Shown here one piece after another: positions 10,101 to 16,685 of a stretch of 64,000 nt of DNA. A model generated the notes under the pieces. The model was not told the DNA's origin, made no database searches, and saw only the letters and a program-made list of their open reading frames with translations. How positions within the stretch are numbered: position 1 is the stretch's first letter; each line of letters opens with the position of its first letter. Source of the stretch: Verrucomicrobiota bacterium (GTDB lineage: Bacteria > Verrucomicrobiota > Verrucomicrobiia > Verrucomicrobiales > Akkermansiaceae). The stretch spans positions 1 through 64,000 of the forward strand of contig RDYP01000008.1 in assembly GCA_004293445.1 (NCBI GenBank). The letters run 5' to 3'. Position numbers and translations under genes: made by a program.

Positions 10101-10731
10101 CGGTGTAGAAGACACGGCCTTTTCCTTGTTGGCGGACCCAGGTCCAAGGTTCGGCATCGCGTTTTTCGAGGATCACCCGGTCGTCGCCATGCTGGTCGTG
10201 CACATAGGTTTCATCCCAAGCCTCGAAGCCGCCGTAGCTGCGCATGATCGGGTGGTTCTTGTTGACGTTGGTCACCTTGAAGACGCCGTTGGTATGGCTC
10301 TTGAAGCGACCGCCGACGAGTTTGACGAACTCCGGTGAGCCGCCGTAGCAGGCGGAGGCGCAGTGAATGGGCAGGAAGCCACCGCCGGCTTCGACGTAGT
10401 CGGTGAGGGCCTTGAGCTGATCGCCTGGCATTTGGCCGCCTTGGAACCAGTTGCCGTACATCATCAGGGCATCGTACTTCGCCAGGTTTTCAGACTGGAA
10501 GGCCTCCGCCGGGTCTTGGGTGTAGGTCAGATCGATCCCCTCGGTGCCGAGCTTGCGCTTCAGAACGCGGTAGCGGGTCACGGGGTCGTGGCCGGGGTGG
10601 GCGGCGGTGGGAGCGCCGAAGAAGAGGACTTCGAGTCGTCGGGCCTCGGGTTTCGGGGTGACCAGCGGTTTCGCCAGCACCGCGCCGAGTGCGGCGAGGG
10701 GCAGCAGGATGGAGAGTCGGAGCGTTTGCAT
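7153..10731 (-). CDS. ThuA / PVC-type dehydrogenase / cytochrome c fusion protein
   Basis: This 1192-residue exported protein begins with a signal peptide (LSILLPLAALGAVLAKP). Residues of about 30-245 resemble the ThuA (trehalose-utilisation) glutamine-amidotransferase-like fold, with MMYGNWFQGG and GHDHRVWD. Residues of about 285-640 form a PVC-type membrane-bound dehydrogenase or beta-propeller domain (FELALFASEPDIVNP). A helical HEAT-like stretch follows, then a carbohydrate-binding-like beta domain of about residues 850-1010. The C-terminus is a cytochrome c domain with CVACH and a probable axial Met in NVMPAH. This architecture is characteristic of the PVC superphylum and is linked to sugar oxidation in the periplasm. 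The gene is divergent from the PAS-AraC regulator, a plausible local controller (inference). Confidence 0.9.
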   Translation of the reverse strand: MQTLRLSILLPLAALGAVLAKPLVTPKPEARRLEVLFFGAPTAAHPGHDPVTRYRVLKRKLGTEGIDLTYTQDPAEAFQSENLAKYDALMMYGNWFQGGQMPGDQLKALTDYVEAGGGFLPIHCASACYGGSPEFVKLVGGRFKSHTNGVFKVTNVNKNHPIMRSYGGFEAWDETYVHDQHGDDRVILEKRDAEPWTWVRQQGKGRVFYTAAGHDHRVWDLPEFQDLMKRAIFWSVGPDRYKRLQALKLPKLEQEKVELPGYLKREMITMAQKPLSPEESIKLAQVPAGFELALFASEPDIVNPIHIGWDHKGRAYVVQTVDYPNNLHEGNIGNDKIILCEDQNHDGRADKFTVFADKLSIPTSLVFANGGVICTNGSEMLFLKDTNGDDKADVRKVLFSGFNMGDTHAGVSNLRYGHDNWIYATVGYSGFKGMVGGKEHTFSTAVFRFKPDGSELQALQNSTNNTWGLGTNSDFDLMGSTANGNPSFYLTHAHSDYAAAGLSSPRTPRADDNPFYNPSSDDIRQVDQHGRYTAAAGHAFYTSERFPAPWREKTAFVTEGTGKLVGTFEITRENDGYKAVQSFNNLYNSADAWSGPVCAEVGPDGAVWICDWYNLIIQHNPTPNKAGAGMDATNGKGNAYETPVRDTRHGRVYRVYPKGSKDEVNPRLDPAKPASLVAGLSHPNLLWRLHAQRLIVESGNKSFVPPLVELASSDKRGASHAIYTLAGLSALDDATAKIALSSPLRSMQRAGISSASPQQLKASLITDGKFIQLGDRELSDALVAISRGPVAPEIGKALVALLTDDADRITSRSSLRDGWQIAANRQAAEVIKAAAASGFGGKQAAPAMPNLMPNPDFSQVADGKPSHWTNLQTYGGAGPDQVKLSSSPDGRGGSPCLSISSEQMSDSGAAVTIPVKPRTRYRLAAWIKTINLNTLGSNPGALLNVHLGQERSESVKGNRDWTQVSLELDSGDRSSLIINCLFGGYGGATGTALFDDISLTELSSSSGAAGMIDQATARFVATADATAKQALAGELAKFDSPFTKKVLTDLGAAPAVTETPKEKKFKADPAVHERGLAVYGMTCVACHGSDGKGVPGAFPPLDASEWVSGDPSVPVRIVLAGLQGPIKVAGKDFNNVMPAHVDLDDQKISDVLTYVRQTWSNDAETISPAQVKALREQHKDRKAPWTAKELGH

Positions 10732-10820
10732 GAATGAATGGTTGCTGGTGAATCGGTGAACGCGCCTACGGTGCCTGACCCGGGCGGCCTTTCAAGCTGA
10801 TCCGTGGGCAGATTCCGATC

Positions 10821-10850
10821 TTGTAGGATTGCGGGAAATTTTTGTATGAT
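10821..10850 (+). promoter_or_regulatory. Candidate sigma-70-like promoter of the AraC-type gene
   Basis: TTGTAG at 10821-10826 and TATGAT at 10845-10850 are separated by 18 bases. The predicted transcription start falls next to the ATG at 10858, so the mRNA would be leaderless or nearly so. This is a consensus match by eye only. Confidence 0.4.
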
Positions 10851-10857
10851 TTTGCCA

Positions 10858-11622
10858 ATGGATTTTCCGAGTGATCGTCGACGGTGGATGGAGCAACTCC
10901 CGCCCGGGCAGTTCCGGCATCTATTCGATCACCTGTCGGGCACCTTGTTTTTTGCCAAGGATCGGGAGGGCCGTTTGATGGCGGGGAATCCGGCGTTCGT
11001 GAAGCGCTGTGGGTTTTTGCGGGAGGAGCAGATCGTCGGCTTGACCGATCGGCAGATTTTCCCGCCGCGGCTTGCCGAGAAGTATCATCGCGACGACGAC
11101 AAGGTCGTGGCGACGCGTGAGCCCTTGTTGGGTTTGATTGAATTGTTCCCGAACGCCCAGGGTCGACCCGAGTGGTTTATCACGGACAAGTTGCCGTTGT
11201 TCGACCGGGAGGGTGAGGTGTGTGGTCTTTGCGGTACGGTGCGGAGCTATGAAGAGCAGCGTGCGGCGATTCAGCCGTATCTGGAACTCGCCGATGTGGC
11301 GGAGCATCTGAAGGCGAACTTCCGGGAGCGGCTGGAGGTTTCGGAGTTGGCGGAGATCGCAGGGCTCTCGGTGCGCCAGTTCGAGCGGAAGTTCCGCAAG
11401 ACCTTTCAGACCACGCCTCGCAGTTATTTGATGCGGATGAGAGTGATCAAGGCTTGCGAGTTGTTGGCGACGACGAACTTGCAGATCACGGAGATCGCGC
11501 TGGAGTCGGGGTTTTATGATCACAGCGACTTTTCCCGTCAGTTCCGCAAGCACATGGGACTGGCACCGACGGCTTATCGGCGGGACAAGCGGGCGGCGGG
11601 GGCGAAGTCCGGGGCGCGTTGA
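10858..11622 (+). CDS. PAS-domain AraC/XylS-family transcription regulator
   Basis: This encodes 254 residues. Residues of about 15-130 form a PAS-like sensor (LFDHLSGTLFFAKDREGRLMAGNPAF), followed by a short PAC-like segment. The C-terminal 100 residues are a double helix-turn-helix AraC domain with LSVRQFERKFRKTF and the conserved SGFYDHSDFSRQFRKHMG. The ATG at 10858 is favoured over one 12 bases upstream because it fits the promoter just ahead of it. The intergenic region shared with the divergent ThuA-PVC gene makes that gene a likely target. PAS-AraC fusions of this kind often sit beside carbohydrate genes in Verrucomicrobia. Confidence 0.9.
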   Translation: MDFPSDRRRWMEQLPPGQFRHLFDHLSGTLFFAKDREGRLMAGNPAFVKRCGFLREEQIVGLTDRQIFPPRLAEKYHRDDDKVVATREPLLGLIELFPNAQGRPEWFITDKLPLFDREGEVCGLCGTVRSYEEQRAAIQPYLELADVAEHLKANFRERLEVSELAEIAGLSVRQFERKFRKTFQTTPRSYLMRMRVIKACELLATTNLQITEIALESGFYDHSDFSRQFRKHMGLAPTAYRRDKRAAGAKSGAR

Positions 11623-11664
11623 AAACCAGTGGCCCGGGAAGCTGTTCTCGCTTAGACGGGGTGT

Positions 11665-12465
11665 ATGAGAATCGTCACCGTGTTGCTTGCCGGTCTGCCA
11701 TGGGTCGCGCCTCTGCTGGCGGAGGTCGAATCGGGGCATGCTCGTGCCGGTTTGCGATCGGGCCTGTCTTCGTATCGGCCGGGTCGTCCCTTGCCGGTGG
11801 CGATCCGGATGGTGGTGGATCCCGGCTGGCACAGTTACTGGGTGAATCCGGGGGAGGGCGGGATGCCGCTCAAAGCGGTGTGGACTCTGCCCGCGGGGTG
11901 GCGGGTCGGTGATTTGAAGCAGCCGGTTCCGCGGCGTTTCATGACGGGTGCTTTGCCGGGTTTTGGTTACGAGGGGGAAGTGGTGTTCTTGACCGAGTTG
12001 CTGCCTCCGGCGGATGCGGCTGGTGTGGCGGATTGCAAGGTGAAGCTGTCGTGGTTGACCTGCAGCGACGACGCCTGCGTGCCGGGGAAGGTCGAGCTTG
12101 CTTTGACTGTGCCTCAAGGCGACGGGGCGGCGGGGGTGGACGCGCCGGAGATCGATGCGGCGGCCGCGAAGATCCCGGTGGCGCTGGAAGGTCTCGCGTT
12201 GGAGCTCGTTGAGCAGGGGGCGACCTTGCGATTCCTCCTTCGCGGGCCGGCGGGCTTTGATCCTTCGGATTGTGATGTTTTCGTGGCCACTCCTCAGGTG
12301 GTGAATCCCGCGGATCGAACGAGTTTCGTTCGGGAGGGGGAGGTCTGGATCGCAGAGTTCCGAAAAAATGAATATGCTGCCGATCCTGTGTCGCTGGTGG
12401 ATGTGGTGTTGGCTGGCGGCAAGCTGGTCCGACCTGTCGCCGTGACATGGCGACGGGAGAAATGA
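11665..12465 (+). CDS. Exported DsbD N-terminal-domain-like protein
   Basis: This 266-residue protein has a signal peptide (VTVLLAGLPWVAPLLAE). The core resembles the periplasmic N-terminal domain of thiol:disulfide interchange protein DsbD, with DPGWHSYWVNPGEGG, FGYEGEVVFLTEL and the cysteine pair in LTCSDDACVPG. The membrane domain and C-terminal thioredoxin domain of full DsbD are absent. It would accept or pass electrons to a periplasmic thiol protein. The redoxin gene 76 bases downstream is the obvious candidate partner (inference). Confidence 0.8.
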   Translation: MRIVTVLLAGLPWVAPLLAEVESGHARAGLRSGLSSYRPGRPLPVAIRMVVDPGWHSYWVNPGEGGMPLKAVWTLPAGWRVGDLKQPVPRRFMTGALPGFGYEGEVVFLTELLPPADAAGVADCKVKLSWLTCSDDACVPGKVELALTVPQGDGAAGVDAPEIDAAAAKIPVALEGLALELVEQGATLRFLLRGPAGFDPSDCDVFVATPQVVNPADRTSFVREGEVWIAEFRKNEYAADPVSLVDVVLAGGKLVRPVAVTWRREK

Positions 12466-12541
12466 ACGGTTTTTCATTGGACAGCCCGCCGCTGCTCGCC
12501 ACCGTCAAAATCGCAACCTTGAATCCCTATACCTCGAATTC

Positions 12542-13150
12542 ATGAAACAGAACACATTCCTCGGAGCCATTCTTGGCGCTATGATTTGCAGTGCGACGGC
12601 ATATGCCGTCGATCCCGGCAGCGAAGCCCCTGCCTTTACTGTGAAGAACGTGAAGGGTGAGGAAGTCAGTCTCGCCGCTCAGAAAGGCAAGGTGGTGGTT
12701 TTGGAGTGGATCAACTTCGACTGCCCCTTTGTGAAGAAGCATTATGGCAGTGGCAACATGCCGAAACTGCAGGAGGCTTACACGGGCAAGGATGTGGTGT
12801 GGATTTCCGTGAATTCTTCGGCCGAAGGCGCGCAGGGTTACTTGTCGGCTGCCGACCTCGGTGCTCGTGCGAGCAAAGAGGGCAACAAGGCCAGCGAGGT
12901 GGTGCTCGACACCGATGGTGCTGTGGGCAAGGCCTACGGTGCCAAGACGACACCGCACATGATCGTGATCGGTAAGGACGGGAAGGTCGCCTACAACGGA
13001 GCCATTGATTCCAAGGCGTCGACCGACGTTGCGGATATCGCCGGCGCCGAAAATTACGTCGCGGCGGCATTGGATGCGGTGCTTGCCGGCAAAGCGGTGG
13101 CGAATGCCAAGACCCAGCCTTATGGCTGTGGCGTTAAATACGCGAAGTGA
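12542..13150 (+). CDS. Exported redoxin-domain (thioredoxin-like) protein
   Basis: This 202-residue protein has a clear signal peptide (GAILGAMICSATAYAVD). The fold is AhpC/TSA or ResA-like, with GSEAPAFTVKNVKGEEV, KVVVLEWINFDCPFVKKHY and KTTPHMIVIGKDGKVAYNG. The active site is DCPF, with a single cysteine where thioredoxins have CxxC. A second cysteine lies near the C-terminus in PYGCGVKYAK and might act as a resolving residue. A strong terminator follows at 13189-13222. The likely role is a periplasmic thiol peroxidase or reductase. Confidence 0.88.
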   Translation: MKQNTFLGAILGAMICSATAYAVDPGSEAPAFTVKNVKGEEVSLAAQKGKVVVLEWINFDCPFVKKHYGSGNMPKLQEAYTGKDVVWISVNSSAEGAQGYLSAADLGARASKEGNKASEVVLDTDGAVGKAYGAKTTPHMIVIGKDGKVAYNGAIDSKASTDVADIAGAENYVAAALDAVLAGKAVANAKTQPYGCGVKYAK

Positions 13151-13188
13151 GCCGGGCGGGCGGATGCCCGCGAGTGCGCTCTGATTTC

Positions 13189-13222
13189 AAAAGATCCCCG
13201 GGATGTGTTCCGGGGATCTTTT
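13189..13222. terminator. Rho-independent hairpin terminator
   Basis: A 13-bp perfect stem (aaaagatccccgg / ccggggatctttt) with an 8-base loop is followed by further T residues. It lies between the convergent redoxin and subtilase genes. Confidence 0.85.
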
Positions 13223-13256
13223 TTGTGGATCTCGATCGTGAAGGGCCTGCGCCGGA

Positions 13257-14645
13257 TCAGGGCGCGGGGTTGATATCGATCCTCAAGAAGCAGGAGGACG
13301 CGCTGCTGGGCATCGAGAAAGTGATCGAGCGTTTGCCTTCGCTCGAGGGCCCTGCGGTCACGCTGCCGCTCGCATCTTGCCAATCCAGCAGATTTTCCGA
13401 ACAACGGACCTGCCATGTCCAGCCGTTCGACAGGCTGTGCGGCGCGTTGGCAGGTTGGTTGGATGGGCTGACGAAGAGGCTATCGGCGATGGGGAAATGG
13501 AGCCGCACCTCGTTGCCGATGCGGGTGAGGGACATGGGCTCCGGGGCATTGCCTGGATCGGCAGGATTGCTGCCGAAGAACGACTCCATGAGGTCGCTGC
13601 TGCCGTCGTGATCCGAATCGCTCTCGGGGTTTGTTTGCAATTGGACGAGGCCGGCACTGGCGAGGGGTGCTGGGTAGGCGACGGTGGCGAGGGTGGCCTC
13701 CACCTGGCTGGGGTTGAGGCTGGGATTTTTTGAGAGCTCCACGAGCGCCGCGGCGGTGGCGAGTGCCGCTGCGGGACTGGTTCCGGACATGGTTCCGTAG
13801 GACCCGGGCGCGGGATTGGAGAAATTCAGAACTCGGACCTGGTCGCCTGGCGCGTAGAGATCGACCGCGGCACCGAGGTTCGAGCCTGACCAAATGCCGT
13901 TGCCGGCGCTGCTCGCTCCGACGCAGATCACACCGTTGTCCTGAATGCCGTAGGCTGCCGGGAGGTAACTCGCGACATCCACACCCAAATTTCCTGCGGA
14001 CACGATAACGGTCAATCCTGCGCTGACTGCGGCCTGGATCCGGTTTTGTAAAAGGGTGCTGTCGCTTTGACTGGTGGAGCCGCTGGCGATGCAAATCACC
14101 CCGGGCATCGCGTCACTGCCCTTCTTGGAAAGATGGTGCAGTCTCGCCTCGCTGAGCGCATTCGCCAGCAGGGCGGAGCTGCTGCTGCTGCCCTCGCCAT
14201 TCGGATAAATGTCGTAGTTGACCACGTGGATCGGCGTGCCGAGGGCCGCGCCGGTTTCAGGGCCGCAGATGAGGGAGAGCAATCGGGTCCCGTGGGAGAA
14301 TGCGGAGGAAGTGCCGGGATCGTTGCTGCCGCGGATGAGTCGAGTGCTAAAGGATTTGAAGTTCGGATTTGCGGAAAACCATGTGTCGGTGTGCGCAACG
14401 GCGGTATCGATCAGATAAAGCCGAACGGCTTTTTGAGTTTCGGGATAAACAAAAGCCTGGCGTGATAGGTCGGCTCCATCGTTCATCCGGGCGAGCGCCC
14501 AGCCTGCCTGAGGAATGGCCCCGTGCGGTTGCAGAGCGAGCTCCGTCGGCCCTTGCGGAAAGGCATTCGCGACCACGGAGCTCAGCCCCCACAAAGGGGC
14601 GGAGATCGCAAAGCGGAGAATCTGCCGAACGAAGGACACTTTCAT
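13257..14645 (-). CDS. Secreted subtilisin-like (S8) serine peptidase
   Basis: This 462-residue protein starts with a signal peptide that ends near VVANA. The catalytic triad is visible: Asp80 in LYLIDTAVAH, His118 in FSHGTRL and Ser290 in MSGTSPAAA. The oxyanion Asn219 is in VSAGNLG. A thrombospondin type-3-like calcium motif (ESDSDHDGSSDLMESFFGSNP) links the peptidase to a beta-rich C-terminal domain of about 100 residues. It probably acts outside the cell or at its surface. It is divergent from the TpsB gene across an AT-rich 300-base spacer. Confidence 0.92.
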   Translation of the reverse strand: MKVSFVRQILRFAISAPLWGLSSVVANAFPQGPTELALQPHGAIPQAGWALARMNDGADLSRQAFVYPETQKAVRLYLIDTAVAHTDTWFSANPNFKSFSTRLIRGSNDPGTSSAFSHGTRLLSLICGPETGAALGTPIHVVNYDIYPNGEGSSSSSALLANALSEARLHHLSKKGSDAMPGVICIASGSTSQSDSTLLQNRIQAAVSAGLTVIVSAGNLGVDVASYLPAAYGIQDNGVICVGASSAGNGIWSGSNLGAAVDLYAPGDQVRVLNFSNPAPGSYGTMSGTSPAAALATAAALVELSKNPSLNPSQVEATLATVAYPAPLASAGLVQLQTNPESDSDHDGSSDLMESFFGSNPADPGNAPEPMSLTRIGNEVRLHFPIADSLFVSPSNQPANAPHSLSNGWTWQVRCSENLLDWQDASGSVTAGPSSEGKRSITFSMPSSASSCFLRIDINPAP

Positions 14646-14947
14646 GGTGAAATCCCGTGAGTGGGAACACGCTGAAATCCCTAACTGAAATTTTTATGAT
14701 TTGTCCAGAAATAGTCATGATTCGCATATTTAACTTTAAGATCAAAAATTCACAACAATAAGTCAATGTGTGAATTCAATTTTTGAAAAAATAAACCAAT
14801 CCGGATCATTTGGTTTTGGGTTATTTTGATATCTCTTTTTATTTGCCTTGATAGCACGGAATGGCTAAGCATTCGCGCTCTTGAGGTTCGGCGCTGGACT
14901 TTGGTCGGAAGAGCGGCCTGTTTGCCGGACCTTGGCTATTGTTTCGA
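14646..14947. promoter_or_regulatory. AT-rich divergent promoter region with a dyad
   Basis: This spacer separates the divergent subtilase and TpsB genes and is much richer in A+T than its surroundings. It contains an 8-bp inverted repeat, aattcaca at 14747-14754 and tgtgaatt at 14769-14776, with 14 bases between the arms. The dyad could be an operator or a hairpin. Promoter hexamers could not be placed with confidence, and no gene was seen. Confidence 0.4.
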
Positions 14948-16597
14948 ATGCGCCGATTTCTACCCATCTTCCTCGTTGCCAGTGCTGGCGGCCAACTGTT
15001 GCCCGAAGTGGGGCCGCGTCTGCCGGACGTGCCGCTTGTGGATTCGCTGCCACGCGTCCGCGAGTCGGCGGTCGGTGTGGAAAAGAGTGCTGTGATTGTG
15101 GCGCGATTGGAGCGGATTCGGCTCTTGCCGCCGGAGGGGGGAGGTGAATCGGAGGTTCTCCCGGGTATTTCGGTGGGTCGCACTTTGCCTTTACCGGCCC
15201 CGAAGGTTCTGGCGGCGCGCTTGGTGGGTCGCTTGGGGCGACCTCTGACGGAGGGTGGTTTGTCTGCTTTGGCGGATGAAATTTTGATTCATTATGACAA
15301 GCAGGGATTTCCGATGGTCTCGCTGGCAGTTGGGGAGCAGGAGGCTTCCGATGGAGCATTGCGGCTGACGATAGCCATTGGCCGTTATGGTGAGGTTGGG
15401 GTGGCGCGGCCTAAGTTCGGTGATCCGGAATCGGTGCGGACGGGATTGCGATTGCGTCGGGGCGATCAGGTGCGGCGCGCGGATCTCGACGAGCAGTTGG
15501 CCTGGTATGGTCGCCGGGTGTTTCGTCGACCTCGCTTGTTTGTATCGCCCGGGGTGGAGGCGGATCGTGCGGATTTATTGATCGCCTTTGAGGAGAGTCG
15601 CCCGTGGCGGGTGACGAGCGGCTATGAAAACAGCGGGCCTGATGTTTTGGGCCGGGAGCGGCTCTTGCTCGGGTTCGCCGGTATGAATGCCCGCGAGCAT
15701 TTTTTTGCGTGGCAGGGGCTTGCCGGGCTTCCCGCATCATCCTTGATGGCCAATGCGCTGCGCTGGGAGTTGCCGTTTCATCGAAGTCACCAGGTTTTGC
15801 AGATCGATGCCGCTTACGCTGAGTTGCGATCGCGTGACGTGGTGACGGGCTTGCCTTTGGAGCGTGGTGGGACGTCTTGGTCGCTGGCTGCTTTTCATAA
15901 AGTGCCACTGCCGGGTTTGTCGGGCTGGCGTCAGCAGGCGGGTGCGGGTTTCGAATTGAAGGGCACCGATCAGCTTCTGCTATTCGGCGGCGATTCCTTC
16001 TCGGTGGGTGAGTTGCTGTTGGTCCATGCCAAGCTGGGATGCGAGTGGTCGCGCGTTTGGGATGGCGGTGCCGCATCGGTGGAAAGCAGTGTGTTGGTGG
16101 CTCCAGGCGCTTTGGGCGGCAACAATCGTGATGAGGTTTTTGCGGCTTATGATCCCGCGGCGGATGCAAGCTATGGGATCGCCCGGCTGGCTGGCGATGC
16201 CTCTTGGTCGATGGAGGGTGACTGGCGGCTTCAGCTGCGAGGTTCGGCCCAGATGGCGGATTCGCGGATCTTGGCGGCGGAGCAGTTCGCGGTCGGAGGG
16301 CATCAGACCGTGCGCGGTGTGGGCGAACGAGAGCTTTCCGCCGACACGGGGTGGCAGGCGAGCGTGGAGCTGTACGGTCCGCGGATGGTTCCATTCGAGG
16401 GCTGGGATTTGCGGGTTTTAGGGTTTTTTGATCATGCGGGTGTGGAAAACTTGGGGGGCAGCGCTTCGTCGTTGGGAGGTGCCGGGCTGGGGGTGCGGAT
16501 GAAGCTCGCGGAGCGGCTGGACCTTCGATGGGATCACGGGTGGCGGCTGGATGCGTCTGAGGACCGGAGTCATTTCGGACTGAGCGTTTCTTTTTGA
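14948..16597 (+). CDS. ShlB/FhaC/HecB-family (TpsB) outer-membrane transporter
   Basis: This encodes 549 residues from the ATG at 14948; a TTG nine bases upstream is also in frame. A signal peptide (FLPIFLVASAGG) precedes POTRA-like sequence, including GRPLTEGGLSALADEILIHYDKQGFPMV at about residues 95-125. A beta-barrel of about 300 residues follows. FAVGGHQTVRGVGERELS is the conserved barrel motif of this family, and the protein ends LSVSF with a C-terminal phenylalanine. TpsB proteins secrete large TpsA exoproteins across the outer membrane. No TpsA gene lies within the window, so the substrate must be elsewhere or atypical. Confidence 0.88.
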   Translation: MRRFLPIFLVASAGGQLLPEVGPRLPDVPLVDSLPRVRESAVGVEKSAVIVARLERIRLLPPEGGGESEVLPGISVGRTLPLPAPKVLAARLVGRLGRPLTEGGLSALADEILIHYDKQGFPMVSLAVGEQEASDGALRLTIAIGRYGEVGVARPKFGDPESVRTGLRLRRGDQVRRADLDEQLAWYGRRVFRRPRLFVSPGVEADRADLLIAFEESRPWRVTSGYENSGPDVLGRERLLLGFAGMNAREHFFAWQGLAGLPASSLMANALRWELPFHRSHQVLQIDAAYAELRSRDVVTGLPLERGGTSWSLAAFHKVPLPGLSGWRQQAGAGFELKGTDQLLLFGGDSFSVGELLLVHAKLGCEWSRVWDGGAASVESSVLVAPGALGGNNRDEVFAAYDPAADASYGIARLAGDASWSMEGDWRLQLRGSAQMADSRILAAEQFAVGGHQTVRGVGERELSADTGWQASVELYGPRMVPFEGWDLRVLGFFDHAGVENLGGSASSLGGAGLGVRMKLAERLDLRWDHGWRLDASEDRSHFGLSVSF

Positions 16598-16685
16598 GGT
16601 TCTTACGGACTGATGGCACCGGGAGCGCGGGGCCTGGTTTGGGATTTGAACTCGAATCGCTTGGGGTCTTGCATCGGAGCGAAAC

